Below are positions 17,113-26,568 of a stretch of DNA of 64,000 nucleotides, in pieces. The notes under the pieces were generated by a model, which saw only the letters and a list, made by a program, of their open reading frames with translations, did not search any database and was not told where the DNA came from. The DNA is from Serratia sp. DD3 (lineage in GTDB: Bacteria; Pseudomonadota; Gammaproteobacteria; Enterobacterales; Enterobacteriaceae), in NCBI RefSeq assembly GCF_000496755.2, contig NZ_AYKS02000093.1:27535-91534 (forward strand). The letters run 5' to 3'. Position numbers and translations under genes: made by a program. Positions within the stretch are counted from its first letter, which is position 1; each line of letters begins with the position of its first letter.

Positions 17113-18422
17113 CACCGCAGCCAATCCGTATGGACGATGTGCCGTTAAATCGTTTCCATATTAAGATCGCTAGCTTGACGTTTGGCGCTCACTTCACTGA
17201 TGGTTATGTTCTAGGTGTCATTGGTTTTGCATTGGCACAAATTAAACCACAAATGGGGCTTTCACCGTTTTGGGAAGGGATGCTGGGCAGCTCGGCATTA
17301 ATCGGGTTGTTTATCGGTAGCCTATTTCTTGGCTGGATCTCGGACTACCTGGGCCGCCAGAAAATCTTTAGCTTCAGCTTTGTCATTATTACCCTCGCTT
17401 CTGCCTTGCAGTTTTTTGCCACCACACCAGAACAGTTGTTCTTCTTGCGTGTCTTGGTGGGTATTGGCCTTGGGGGGGATTATGCCGTAGGCCATACCAT
17501 GTTGGCAGAATTCGCCCCGCGCAAACATCGTGGGGTGTTACTGGGCTCGTTTAGCGTGATCTGGACGTTTGGCTATGTCGCTGCCGGTTTTATGGGCCAT
17601 TTCCTGACAGAATTGGGGCCGGATACTTGGCGCTGGCTACTGGCCTCTTCGGCTGTGCCAGCATTGGTTATTTTACTGCTGCGTATTGGCACCCCAGAAT
17701 CACCACGTTGGTTAATGGGTAAAGGCCGGAGTGAAGAGGCGTTGGCGGTGGTGCATAAGCATTTTGGTGCTAATGTCATCCTCAGTGATGAGGCGAAGGT
17801 GACGTCTAAACAGCGGTTTGCTTCACTGTTTGGCCCGAAATATCGTCGTCGTACTGCGTTTAATAGCCTGTTTTTTGTTTGTTTGGTGATCCCCTATTTC
17901 GCTATCTATACCTTCCTGCCGTCAATTCTCAATGTGATGGGTTTGGATAATAATTTCTCAACCGATTTGTTATTGAATGCATTGTTGGTTGTCGGTGCCG
18001 TATTAGGGATTGCGTTAACCATCATTTTTTCACGCCGTGGTTTCCTGATTGGTTCGTTTTTCTTCCTCGCAGCGTGTTTAGTGATGTTAGCCCTGATCCC
18101 CGCCCATCAAACCCTTTGGCTGATCATCACCTTTGCGAGTTTTACCCTGATCATGTCGGCGGTCAGTAACTTGGTAGGGATATTCCCCGCTGAAAGTTTC
18201 CCAACCGAAGTACGTTCGATGGGGGTCGGTTTTGCCACCTCAATGAGCCGTTTGGGCGCCGCTATCGGCACAGGCTTATTGCCACTGGCCGTTGTGCATT
18301 ATGGTCTTGCCACCACCACCCTCATTTTGGCACTGGTCTTAGTCTTTGGGGCCATTATCTCCATTGCCTGGGCACCAGAAACCAAAAATTTGACCTTGGT
18401 AGACGCGGCTCAAGGGGGCTAG
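17100..18422 (+). CDS. MFS transporter, sugar/aromatic-acid porter type
   Basis: 440 residues, 12 membrane helices. Family signs: motif after helix 2 GWISDYLGRQKIF (the GxxSDxxGR signature), GIGLGGDYAVGHTMLAEFAPRKHRGVLLG in helices 4-5 (typical of metabolite:H+ symporters and sugar porters), TPESPRWL after helix 6, and FPTEVRSMGVGFATSMSRLGA in helices 10-11, ending APETKNLTL. The ATG at 17100 has AGGAGG at ideal distance. Likely a proton-driven uptake carrier for a sugar or carboxylate. No catabolic partner genes adjoin it, so the substrate is open. Confidence 0.88.
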   Translation: MQHLTPQPIRMDDVPLNRFHIKIASLTFGAHFTDGYVLGVIGFALAQIKPQMGLSPFWEGMLGSSALIGLFIGSLFLGWISDYLGRQKIFSFSFVIITLASALQFFATTPEQLFFLRVLVGIGLGGDYAVGHTMLAEFAPRKHRGVLLGSFSVIWTFGYVAAGFMGHFLTELGPDTWRWLLASSAVPALVILLLRIGTPESPRWLMGKGRSEEALAVVHKHFGANVILSDEAKVTSKQRFASLFGPKYRRRTAFNSLFFVCLVIPYFAIYTFLPSILNVMGLDNNFSTDLLLNALLVVGAVLGIALTIIFSRRGFLIGSFFFLAACLVMLALIPAHQTLWLIITFASFTLIMSAVSNLVGIFPAESFPTEVRSMGVGFATSMSRLGAAIGTGLLPLAVVHYGLATTTLILALVLVFGAIISIAWAPETKNLTLVDAAQGG

Positions 18423-18479
18423 TCTGCCCGTTACAGACTGACGCAACGGGCGGTGAACATCTCACGTCTCTAATACCAA

Positions 18480-18641
18480 TTAGTGGAAACAGGGATAAAC
18501 CTGTTTCCACTCAACGCGGGTTTCACCGGATACCTTAGGTGCAATAAACTGCGGATAACATCCCTTACCAACACGATTACTCACCCACGCCTGCGCTGTT
18601 TTTAGTTCCTCAACGGATGATTCGCCAACACTGGAAAAAAA
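18480..18641 (-). pseudogene. C-terminal coding remnant downstream of fic
   Basis: Right after the stop of the minus-strand fic gene, the same frame stays open for about 53 codons and reads like real protein: SVEELKTAQAWVSNRVGKG, ending VEWKQVYPCFH before TAA at 18480-18482. It has no start codon or ribosome site. It is probably the 3' end of an older gene whose front was lost where fic now lies. Family not recognised. Confidence 0.35.
18482..18511. terminator. strong hairpin between convergent MFS and fic genes
   Basis: AGTGGAAACAGG / CCTGTTTCCACT, a perfect 12-bp stem with a 6-nt loop. It sits 60 bp after the MFS stop and downstream of the minus-strand genes, so it could end transcripts from both sides. 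No long T run on either strand. Confidence 0.55.
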
Positions 18642-18644
18642 CGG

Positions 18645-20045
18645 TCATGCATATAACTTCATTAAAGCCTTTTTCATTTTATCAAAAGACGTTTTGGGAA
18701 GATAATGGACAGGTCGGCTTCCACCTCCACCTTGTTTAAGTAAAATACCCACTTCCGCAAGTTTCTCAAGATGGATTCTAGATGCCGCCTCTGAAACGCC
18801 AGCCCGCTCGGCAAAACTTTTAACAGTAAAACTTTCACCCGGTGCCATTACCACCATATTGATGATGGTTTGCTGGATATCAGGCATTTTCCTTCGTATG
18901 CCACTGGTGAAAACCCATGTATCAAACTCCCGCAATTTACCGGCAACAGTCCTAACATGATCAATGAGCCCATTAACAGCTCTTTCAAGCACCCTACATT
19001 GGTAGTCAACAAAATAAGTTACGTCTTGATTATCTGTTTCAGTCTTCATATAAGCTTCACCATATTGAATAGGGGCTTCTTTGAGTAACTGAGATATAGA
19101 TATATATATAAAGGCATCATAACCATGCTTAAATAAATACCAATAACACATTGCCCGGGCAACTCGCCCGTTGCCATCGTTGAATGGATGCAAAAAACCA
19201 AGACCAAAATGCATGATACATGCCTTCACAACAGGGTGTAGATAGTCTTGCGGAGAGATACCTTCATCATGTGAAAAATTAATCCATTTAATATATTTAT
19301 CTAATAGGTCACCCAATATCTCTGCATCTGGTGGCTGATGCACCACCTCACCATCGCGTCCTCCCACCCAAACATCATTCGTTTTTCTAATTTTTCCTGG
19401 GTGATATTTATCATCGTCAATTCCTTGAGTAGCTTCCTCATGGAACGTTAATAATAACGCTAAACTCATTTCGTCAAAACGACTTTCCCAAGCAAGAGTC
19501 ATCAAGCGACGATTACCAAGAATCATCTTTTCGCTTTCATTTCTACCACTTCTGTTTTCCAGCAACATTTTTTTTGCTACAGCATGAGTGGTTGAAGCAC
19601 CTTCGAGTTGACTAGAGGCAATACTTTCTTCATTTATAAAATCATCTAAATAGTAACCAGGTATACTGATTCGGCTTATTAAATCATTTAGGCCTGCTTC
19701 AGTGCATGTCCTATCTATAAGTGAACATGCTTTTTGCATTGAAGGTAATAAAGTGAAAAAAGTAATATTCTGAAAAGCATCGCCAAGAGCGGGTACTTGC
19801 CTGAGTACACCTTTCCTTGCCATTTTTATTAACGACCAGTGCGCAATTGCCTTTTCTTTTACTCTAATCCTTTTAGAGATGTCATCCCAATGTAGATAAC
19901 GCCCTTTATCATCAACAACAGACATTAACTTAATGGTTTCTAACAGATTATCCGAATTTAAATCGCTAAAGAGAACTTTAGTGCAGTCACTTATTGATTC
20001 ATATAGAGCATCTTGCTTTGGTGTCTTTTTGATCATAGCGTTCAC
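18645..20045 (-). CDS. Fic family protein, class II self-inhibited type
   Basis: 466 residues. The inhibitory helix motif S144-S-Q-L-E148-G149 lies N-terminal to the Fic core, and the core motif HPFNDGNGRVAR is at residues 286-297, complete for catalysis. The flap region (KYHPGKIRKTNDVWVGG) upstream of the core matches Fic proteins that position target side chains. The C-terminal ~90 residues form a winged helix (SFTVKSFAERAGVSEAASRIHLEKL). The N-terminal ~120 residues match the DUF4172/Fic_N type extension. It probably AMPylates a protein target when inhibition is relieved. It is unrelated in sequence outside the Fic core to the other Fic gene at 10033, so two independent Fic genes lie within 10 kb. 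Confidence 0.88.
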   Translation of the reverse strand: MNAMIKKTPKQDALYESISDCTKVLFSDLNSDNLLETIKLMSVVDDKGRYLHWDDISKRIRVKEKAIAHWSLIKMARKGVLRQVPALGDAFQNITFFTLLPSMQKACSLIDRTCTEAGLNDLISRISIPGYYLDDFINEESIASSQLEGASTTHAVAKKMLLENRSGRNESEKMILGNRRLMTLAWESRFDEMSLALLLTFHEEATQGIDDDKYHPGKIRKTNDVWVGGRDGEVVHQPPDAEILGDLLDKYIKWINFSHDEGISPQDYLHPVVKACIMHFGLGFLHPFNDGNGRVARAMCYWYLFKHGYDAFIYISISQLLKEAPIQYGEAYMKTETDNQDVTYFVDYQCRVLERAVNGLIDHVRTVAGKLREFDTWVFTSGIRRKMPDIQQTIINMVVMAPGESFTVKSFAERAGVSEAASRIHLEKLAEVGILLKQGGGGSRPVHYLPKTSFDKMKKALMKLYA

Positions 20046-20118
20046 TTGTTCTTTTTTTTATTAAAATATATGAGCAATTTAACGCGAGGGTTCATGAAGG
20101 TCAATTCTATCTCAACAG

Positions 20119-20254
20119 TCTCAGCCGATCGCCGTCCAGTCTGAAAGAGGCGTGACCGTTGCCAAATTTCACCCTAGCCCCAGCTTACAAGACATCAAAC
20201 TCCCACGGTGTTGGCTCAATACCCATCGACTGGAGGAAGACGAGTACTTTACTG
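20119..20254 (+). repeat. diverged direct repeat, copy A (left of higBA)
   Basis: The core ATCAAACTCCCACgGTG...TGGCTCAATACCCATCGACTGGAG (20193-20240) matches copy B at 21163 onward almost base for base, with weaker similarity extending upstream (CCGTCCAGTCTGAAAG versus CCGTCCAACCTGAAAG) and downstream (GAGTACTTT). Neither copy encodes an intact protein. The rest of the 20046-20428 gap holds nothing else recognisable. Confidence 0.7.
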
Positions 20255-20428
20255 CCTAAGCCACCCAATCCCGCGGCCATTTAAGGGGTAACTATTTACC
20301 TTATAATGTGCGGTTTATGCTCTTGCTGGATAGGCTAAAGCCTGGCGAACGTCTGTATGCGTTGGATTTGTTGCAGGGGCAGGCCAGATAAACTCGATCC
20401 CCGCGAAAGCGGGGACACTAATCCCTCA

Positions 20429-20716
20429 TTAGGCCACATGCAACTTATGCAAAGTTGAGATATCAATAGTCTGTTGAGCATGCCAAAGGTCATGGTCAGC
20501 CTGCAACCCCATCCAAACCTGAGAAGAGCTACCAACAACGACGGATAACCTTAACGCCATTTCTGGTGATACATCAGATTTACAAGAGATTAATCTCTGC
20601 ACTGTTGATGGTGCAACGCCTAATTCTTTAGCCAACGCTCTGGCACTCATGCCTAGCGTTTCCAGGCACTCTTTAACCAATAACCCCGGATGGGGTGGGT
20701 TATACATCATAGCCAT
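20429..20716 (-). CDS. higA: HigA-type antitoxin, XRE helix-turn-helix
   Basis: 95 residues with the HigA/VapI signature: NPPHPGLLVKECLETLGMSARALAKELGV at the N-terminus, then the recognition helix APSTVQRLISCKSDVSPEMALRLS. It neutralises HigB and represses the operon. The start ATG (20714-20716) shares one base with the HigB stop (TGATG), giving tight translational coupling in the toxin-first order typical of higBA. A palindrome upstream of higB is a good operator for it. Confidence 0.9.
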   Translation of the reverse strand: MAMMYNPPHPGLLVKECLETLGMSARALAKELGVAPSTVQRLISCKSDVSPEMALRLSVVVGSSSQVWMGLQADHDLWHAQQTIDISTLHKLHVA

Positions 20717-20994
20717 CAGTGATAATCCTCATAATTAACAATGTAAACATCACCATCAGATAGAGTAAATGTGATCCGCCAATTTCCTGTTACCGTGATA
20801 GACCACTGATCGTTCCGATTACCAGTCAAAGGATGTAACGCGAAACCTGGTAGATCGACATCATCAATCTTTACAGCCCGGTTAAGAACAGCCAAACGGT
20901 TAGCAATTCGGTCAACTTGTTTGGCATTAATTCCCGCAGTTGAACCCGTTTCGAAGAATTTCTTTAATCCTTGGTGCTTAAAACTCTTAATCAT
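20716..20994 (-). CDS. higB: HigB-type mRNA interferase toxin
   Basis: 92 residues if started at ATG 20994 (MIKSFKHQGLKKFFETG), the usual HigB N-terminus and length. A longer in-frame start at 21036 would fall within the predicted operator, so it is disfavoured. RelE-superfamily fold: GLKKFF helix, ANRLAVLNRA helix, then the strands GFALHPLTGNRNDQWSITVTGNWRITF with the conserved RNDQWSI and NWRI motifs that build the active site. HigB cleaves mRNA on the ribosome when HigA is lost. Confidence 0.9.
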   Translation of the reverse strand: MIKSFKHQGLKKFFETGSTAGINAKQVDRIANRLAVLNRAVKIDDVDLPGFALHPLTGNRNDQWSITVTGNWRITFTLSDGDVYIVNYEDYH

Positions 20995-21022
20995 GGTTTG
21001 ACTGCTCACTGCTCTAATGTGT

Positions 21023-21035
21023 TGCGTTATACGCA
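21023..21035. promoter_or_regulatory. palindrome upstream of higB, likely HigA operator
   Basis: TGCGT-TAT-ACGCA, a perfect 5-bp inverted repeat with a 3-bp centre, 29 bp before the preferred higB start. Position and symmetry fit autorepression by HigA. Confidence 0.5.
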
Positions 21036-21099
21036 TTATGAATTAATGCCGCGCATAGCGCAACACTCGCTTGAGCAACCCTACCCGACCGGTAATAAA

Positions 21100-21223
21100 C
21101 GGTCACCGTCCAACCTGAAAGCATGAACAGGCCCAAAGTTAACTACGCCCCCCAGATAACAAGGCATCAAACTCCCACGATGTGGCTCAATACCCATCGA
21201 CTGGAGAAAGGTGAGTACTTTCG
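21100..21223 (+). repeat. diverged direct repeat, copy B (right of higBA)
   Basis: Partner of the copy at 20119-20254. The two copies are in direct orientation and bracket the higBA genes, with about 0.85 kb between them. The remainder of the gap to 21381 has no recognisable gene. Confidence 0.7.
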
Positions 21224-21381
21224 CGTTTATCACATTCCCCTTGCCAATCAAGCAAAGCTTTTTGAACACCATCTGCCAGCTTCATTTTTTAAAAAAAGCT
21301 CGCATTATCATAAACATCTCTATAGGCTGCTTGAAGCTATTCATAAGCAAGACGTTAGAATCTTAAGATACGGGATGAATA

Positions 21382-24318
21382 ATGGAATATTGGCTTTGGA
21401 CTGGTTTGTTGATTTTCATGTTTATTATCTACAAACAAATAAGTGCCTTATCTGAGTCAGTCAAATACATTCGTGAAGAGCTCACCAAGCTATCCAGTCA
21501 ACGCCCCCAAACGTTGTCAACGCCTGAAGTGGCCCCTGATATTGCGGCCCAGGAAGAGCACCAATCCACCAGTGCGGTAGAGGAAGAGCAAAACGTTGTC
21601 ACCCTGCCAGACTTCCCCGCTACCGCATCAGACCCTTGGTCATCCACTCGTCCAAACCACTGGGATTTCGTGCAACTGAAAAAGCAGGAGCAGATTGAAG
21701 CCATCGCTGCGGCCTATGCGGCAAAAGAGCAGAGTGAACAGAGTGCACAAACCACGCAGGCAGCAGAGGAGACTACTAGCAGCGAAGTGACTGCTAGCAG
21801 CGAGGTGCTTCAACCACTGGATCAACCCCAAACTATCTCGCAGACCGTCAATGAAGAGCCAGCCCACATTCAACCCACTGTTCCGGTGCCGGACGTCTGG
21901 GTCAAGTTGGATAAAGTGCTGTTTTCACTCGATGCCAAAGAAAGTATCTGGAAACGTCTCGAACAAGAGTTTGCCGCCCGTTGGATGGTGTGGATCGGTG
22001 GTGTGATCATGGCCCTGGGCGTGATTTTCCTGCTGAAAGCGGGCAGCGAACGCGGGCTGTTCGGACCGACATTACGGATTTCCGTCGCTACCGTGTTGAG
22101 CCTACTGATGGTTGCTGGGGGTGAATTACTCCGGCGCTCTCGTTTTCAATTGCCGTTAGCGAATGCCCGTTACATTCCCGCCGCACTCAGTGGCGCGGGG
22201 ATTATCGGCCTATTCGCCTCAATGCTGGCCGCTAAATATCTCTACGATATGTTCCCAATGCCTGTGCTGATGCTATTACTCAGCCTGACTTCGCTGCTAG
22301 CAATGGTACTGGCTTTATGGCAGGGGCCATTTATGGCCGCGTTAGGGCTCCTTGGGGCTTACACCGTGCCGTTATTTGTCTCAACCGGCAGTGGTAATGT
22401 CACCGGGCTATTGGCCTATGTGTTCCTGGTCAGTTTGGCCGCTATCGGGCTGATGAGCCGGGTTTATCGCCGCTGGTTATGGCTGGGAGCAATGGCGGGC
22501 AACTATCTGTGGCTACTTATTTCTTTAACCATGGCCACCGAAGAACACCAGTTAGCGCGTTCATTGTTCCTGCTAGCAACCACTTACGGATTCCTTGCCT
22601 GGCCACACCTGGGATGGTCACTCAAAAGCAAAATGCGTTTCCGCAATAATGACTGGACGAACTGGCCCAACGCACTACTGGATCCCCTATTTACTGGGTT
22701 CATTGCGGCGTTCTCACTGTTTGCCTTAACGGTAGTCGAGAACTATTCATTGCTGGCCTGGGCCACGCTGATTCTGTTCTCTATCAGCCTGCTCTTGATC
22801 GCCAAACGCTCCCCGTCATTGGATCTGTTTGTCCCAGTGGTCGGGGTATTAGCCATTTCTCCCTTTATTAACCCAGTCGCGCTCTTTACGCCAGAAAGAG
22901 TCTGGGTCAGCTTAGTAGGGGTGAGTCTATTAGCGCTAATATGCGGGATATATGGCATCTACCAGGTCACCAGGCCGGTTTACCGTAAACTTTGGTGGGC
23001 GGCGTTGTCTGTACTGGTACCGATGTGTACTGTGGCAAGTACTTATTATGCTTGTCGCGATAACTTTGAGCCGTTCTGGGTTGAGTACTCTCTGCTGGCA
23101 GTTTGCCTGGTGATGTATGTCGCCTGGAACATGTTCAGTGATTTGTACGCCCGCGCATCAGAGCTTCTGCGCTCAATCTACCAGATTGCCGCTCAACTGA
23201 TGTTGGCCTTTGCACTATTCATCTGTTTCAGCCAGGTTACGCTCACCCTATTGCTGGCGGCTCAACTGCTGTTACTGGTACTCTGGCAACGTTGGCGTCA
23301 GATTTCATTGCTGCCCTGGATTTTCAAGATACATGCCATGTTACTGCTGGCACGTTTATCACTGAACCCCTTTATTATTGACTATTCGTCGCCCTTGCAT
23401 ATCGCTTCCGTCACCATTCCCTGGACGCTATACGGTTTTGGCATTCCGATTCTCTGCCTGTGGTTGAGTTCACGTTTGCTTGCTACCCGGCGCGGTGACG
23501 ATACCGCCAATTGGTTAGCGGCCAATGCCATTTACCTGCTGGCCTTATGGATTAATGTCGAGCTACGCCACTTGTTGCATGGCAGCTACCATCTTTCCCT
23601 GGATTTCGCCTCTCTTACTGATTGCGCATTGCATGGCGTCACCTTCGGCATCATGGCGTTGGCCTATGGTTATCGCGAACGGCTGGCGGATTCACTGCGT
23701 GATATCTACCGTTGGGCAGCCCAAGCCAGTGCTGTTCTGATGCTGCTCATGACAGCAGCCAGCCTGCTTGCCTTTAACCCATTGTGGTCAGCACAAAGTG
23801 TCGGTAGCCTGCCGTTGCTGAATATGGTCACCGTTGCCTATGCAATCCCAATGTTATTCATGTTGGTTGCGCTAAAATTCTGGCCAGATCAATGGTTAAC
23901 AGTACAGCTAAAACCTTATGTACTGGGCGTCACAGCTCTGCTGGGAATGGTGTTCATTACCTTGACGGTTCGCCAGTTGTGGCATGGTGCTCGGTTGGAT
24001 AGCCCGGTGGTGTATAGCGGTGAACAATACAGCTACTCACTGGTGTGGATGCTGACGGCCATTGGCATGATGTACGGCGCAATACATTGGTCAAATGACA
24101 AGATACGCCTCGCCTCGCTGGGGCTGCTGGCATTGACGATCGTCAAACTGTTCCTGTGGGATATGTCTGGCCTTGAAGGGCTTTATCGTTCCGCCTCATT
24201 CCTGGGTCTCGGCCTGTGTCTGGTGGCCGTCGGTTGGTTCTATCAGAAATTTGTCACCATGAAAATTGCTGAAGCCCCCACCACTGAAGATACGGAGAGC
24301 ACCGCCGGGCAAAATTAG
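21382..24318 (+). CDS. DUF2339 family multispanning membrane protein
   Basis: 978 residues. One N-terminal helix (LWTGLLIFMFIIYKQ) is followed by a short coiled segment (LSESVKYIREELTKL) and about 130 residues of acidic Ser/Thr/Glu/Gln-rich linker. Then come roughly 25 membrane helices from residue 200 onward, beginning RWMVWIGGVIMALGVIFLLK, which is the DUF2339 pattern. The family has no settled function; it is thought to be an envelope protein. The last helices (ALTIVKLFLWDMSGLEGLYRSASFLGLG) carry the conserved VKLFLxD motif of the family. ATG 21382 is weakly preceded by GGGATG. Confidence 0.85.
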   Translation: MEYWLWTGLLIFMFIIYKQISALSESVKYIREELTKLSSQRPQTLSTPEVAPDIAAQEEHQSTSAVEEEQNVVTLPDFPATASDPWSSTRPNHWDFVQLKKQEQIEAIAAAYAAKEQSEQSAQTTQAAEETTSSEVTASSEVLQPLDQPQTISQTVNEEPAHIQPTVPVPDVWVKLDKVLFSLDAKESIWKRLEQEFAARWMVWIGGVIMALGVIFLLKAGSERGLFGPTLRISVATVLSLLMVAGGELLRRSRFQLPLANARYIPAALSGAGIIGLFASMLAAKYLYDMFPMPVLMLLLSLTSLLAMVLALWQGPFMAALGLLGAYTVPLFVSTGSGNVTGLLAYVFLVSLAAIGLMSRVYRRWLWLGAMAGNYLWLLISLTMATEEHQLARSLFLLATTYGFLAWPHLGWSLKSKMRFRNNDWTNWPNALLDPLFTGFIAAFSLFALTVVENYSLLAWATLILFSISLLLIAKRSPSLDLFVPVVGVLAISPFINPVALFTPERVWVSLVGVSLLALICGIYGIYQVTRPVYRKLWWAALSVLVPMCTVASTYYACRDNFEPFWVEYSLLAVCLVMYVAWNMFSDLYARASELLRSIYQIAAQLMLAFALFICFSQVTLTLLLAAQLLLLVLWQRWRQISLLPWIFKIHAMLLLARLSLNPFIIDYSSPLHIASVTIPWTLYGFGIPILCLWLSSRLLATRRGDDTANWLAANAIYLLALWINVELRHLLHGSYHLSLDFASLTDCALHGVTFGIMALAYGYRERLADSLRDIYRWAAQASAVLMLLMTAASLLAFNPLWSAQSVGSLPLLNMVTVAYAIPMLFMLVALKFWPDQWLTVQLKPYVLGVTALLGMVFITLTVRQLWHGARLDSPVVYSGEQYSYSLVWMLTAIGMMYGAIHWSNDKIRLASLGLLALTIVKLFLWDMSGLEGLYRSASFLGLGLCLVAVGWFYQKFVTMKIAEAPTTEDTESTAGQN

Positions 24319-24334
24319 CCTGCGCGGAAATAAG

Positions 24335-24388
24335 TGCCCCCCCAAGCCATTCAGGTTGCCAGATGGCAGCTTGAGTGCTTGGGGGGCA
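24335..24388. repeat. 54-bp inverted repeat between DUF2339 and next gene
   Basis: TGCCCCCC(C)AAGC and GCTTGGGGGGCA form a 12-bp GC-rich stem (one extra C) with a partly paired interior. It lies 16 bp after the DUF2339 stop and 33 bp before the next start, so it probably acts as a processing or attenuation hairpin. No T run. Confidence 0.5.
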
Positions 24389-24420
24389 ATGCTCTGGTTA
24401 GATTACCTGAGGTGTTGATC

Positions 24421-25266
24421 ATGTTTACCTGCTACCACTCCCTGAGAAAAACATACTTTACAGTCTCTCTATTGGGGATCAGAAAGGGGATCTGCGCATT
24501 AATCGGCAGCCTACTACTGCTGACTGCGGCAAATGCGGCGAAGCCAAACGAAAATTTGCACTTCACATTTGCCGTCAGTGATCTCTACACTCCATTTTTC
24601 ACACCGCAGGAAAATGCTGCGGTGCTTTCCAGCCTTTCATCGAAAGTCGATATTATCGCGACTTATCGCCATAGAGTGAACTCACTCAAAATGTTTGCCT
24701 GTATCACTGGCGTCACCTGTCTCCTTTTACCCCATAGAGAGGAGAGCTATACCGAAACGAGGAAAAAACTTTCGGTCAATAAAGTCCCTGGTAAACCGGG
24801 AACAGTGAGTATTGACCTGCCGAAATCACTTGACGGAGGTTATATACTCGAAGAGCTCTATATCTCACTCTCGGCAGACCAATTCTATCGTCAACCCAGT
24901 TATCGTGCTTTAGCGGAAAAATTGGTACTCGAGAAGTCACCGCTGGATGACAATCCCACGCCCCCATCATTTGAGTTCCTCGTCGAATTTACCAAGCAGG
25001 ATGTCAGTGAGTTACCAGTAGAACATCAGGCATGTCTGTTTGTTTACACCCCAACAGGATTTCCAGACTTCCGGATCCCCGTCGTAACTCAAGTGTCAAC
25101 TGGTTCAACACGAGTACACTTGACCGGCGTTATGCACCAAACATGCCCATTGACTAATATAAACGCCAGCAATACACCGGGCGTTATTGCTGGGCACCTT
25201 CCCCCCAGCCGGATTACGGCAGCTAAAACTGATTTCGATAATGAAATAATCAATAACATCAAATAG
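24421..25266 (+). CDS. hypothetical secreted protein
   Basis: 281 residues from ATG 24421, which has GAGGTG at good distance; the longer frame to 24334 crosses the hairpin. A signal peptide is visible: basic start, ICALIGSLLLLTAANA, cut before AKPNEN. The mature protein has a beta-rich, immunoglobulin-like feel (TVSIDLPKSLDGGYILEELYISL, FLVEFTKQ) and four cysteines (CITGVTC, CLFVYT, TCPL) that could pair in the periplasm. I do not recognise a family. It may be expressed with the DUF2339 gene 100 bp upstream. Confidence 0.6.
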   Translation: MFTCYHSLRKTYFTVSLLGIRKGICALIGSLLLLTAANAAKPNENLHFTFAVSDLYTPFFTPQENAAVLSSLSSKVDIIATYRHRVNSLKMFACITGVTCLLLPHREESYTETRKKLSVNKVPGKPGTVSIDLPKSLDGGYILEELYISLSADQFYRQPSYRALAEKLVLEKSPLDDNPTPPSFEFLVEFTKQDVSELPVEHQACLFVYTPTGFPDFRIPVVTQVSTGSTRVHLTGVMHQTCPLTNINASNTPGVIAGHLPPSRITAAKTDFDNEIINNIK

Positions 25267-25302
25267 GTCTGGGGTACCCTACCGGTAACCACAAACATGA
25301 CA

Positions 25303-25335
25303 GGATAATCCCATCGCAACGAAGGCGGATTATCC
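25303..25335. terminator. hairpin between convergent genes
   Basis: GGATAATCC / GGATTATCC, a perfect 9-bp stem with a 15-nt loop, 37 bp after the plus-strand stop. A perfect 14-bp palindrome AACCGAATTCGGTT follows at 25338-25351. Together they may serve both converging transcripts. Confidence 0.4.
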
Positions 25336-25466
25336 ATAACCGAATTCGGTTCATTCAAGCTATAGGTGTATACCTTCGAAAAGTTCACGTTCAGGGGGAA
25401 TAGACCACATGGAAGCGTCAAGTTCGCTCGCTAACCCGTGGGCAACCCTATATTGTGGGGCCGCGG

Positions 25467-26318
25467 TTAAAGATTAATACTGCCGTTAATCACCGTGACC
25501 GTTTGGCCGCCAATCCAGATACCCTCTTCACGATACTGGACCGTTATACGTCCATAGCGTTGAATGGCAGTCCCTTGACGAGCATGATAATCATCCCGCG
25601 ATCCGCGCGCAGCGAAATAATGCGCCAGGCATGCATTGGCACTACCAGTGACAGGGTCTTCTGTTAACGCCCCCTGCTCAACCATCAAACCCCGAACTTC
25701 AAATTGCTCAGCACCCTCGTTACTTGGCCCGAAAGGCATCAGACCATTCACCTGCGCATGTTTCAGTAAACGCTCTAAGGCGCTCACATTGGGCTTAACA
25801 TTTAACACGGCTTGCGCCGATATCATCGGCACTAACAGCCAGCGAATCCCCATATCGGCGATAGTCACCGCTTGTGCGACATCCAATGCCTCTTGGTCAA
25901 ATACAGTGCCAATCAACGCATCGTCAAATGGCGTGAGAACTACCTCTGGTGCCATAAACGCCAGCGCCCCTTGAGGATCGATCTTGATGGTAACCAGACC
26001 AACACCGCACTCTTGCACGATCTGACTCGCCGTTTGTGGTACCAACCCCGCTTCCAGCAGCGCATGCGCGGTACCTAGCGTAGGGTGCCCGGCAAACGGC
26101 AACTCACCGTCAACGGTAAAAATACGCACCCGATAGTCGGCCTGTTTATCGGTCGGGGTTAACACGAAGGTCGTTTCTGATAAATGCGTCCAGCGGGCGA
26201 TGGCCGCCATCTCGTCATCGCTTAATCCGTTGGCATCCAGAATAACTGCCAACGGATTGCCGCTAAAAGGCAATTGAGGGAAAACATCAACCTGCTTAAA
26301 CGCCACTGTTCTGGTCAT
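25467..26318 (-). CDS. PhzF family isomerase/epimerase-like protein
   Basis: 283 residues, the usual PhzF length, with two diaminopimelate-epimerase-like halves. N-terminal FKQVDVFPQLPFSGNPLAVILDA is the family signature. E48 in HLSETTFVL is the likely catalytic Glu of PhzF. GELPFAGHPTLGTAHALLEAG and, in the second half, EDPVTGSANACLAHYFAARG complete the two GH/GSA substrate-loop motifs. PhzF isomerises a phenazine precursor, but most family members outside phenazine clusters, as here, have unknown substrates. It stands alone. Confidence 0.9.
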   Translation of the reverse strand: MTRTVAFKQVDVFPQLPFSGNPLAVILDANGLSDDEMAAIARWTHLSETTFVLTPTDKQADYRVRIFTVDGELPFAGHPTLGTAHALLEAGLVPQTASQIVQECGVGLVTIKIDPQGALAFMAPEVVLTPFDDALIGTVFDQEALDVAQAVTIADMGIRWLLVPMISAQAVLNVKPNVSALERLLKHAQVNGLMPFGPSNEGAEQFEVRGLMVEQGALTEDPVTGSANACLAHYFAARGSRDDYHARQGTAIQRYGRITVQYREEGIWIGGQTVTVINGSINL

Positions 26319-26568
26319 AACCCACTCGTTAGTTATGTTTTGCCAAAGCGTGATTTCTCACCCCAAGGGCTCACTCGTTAAGCGGGCTAGTATATCACTT
26401 TGAGGAAAATTGCCCCGGATGGTGCTAGCTGAGCAAGTGAAGAAAAGAAACCAATCTCCCACCAGACTGAACAATGCTCTTCCTGGTACCCATAGCTCAA
26501 AATGGTATAGCTAAACGCTGTTATGTACGACGCCTATAATCACCATTTTCCCCTCCGGGCAGAGGAAT

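Noticed and set aside
25089..25421. Minus-strand frame overlapping the secreted hypothetical gene
   Set aside because: Runs through the hairpin at 25303-25335 and has no motif or ribosome site.
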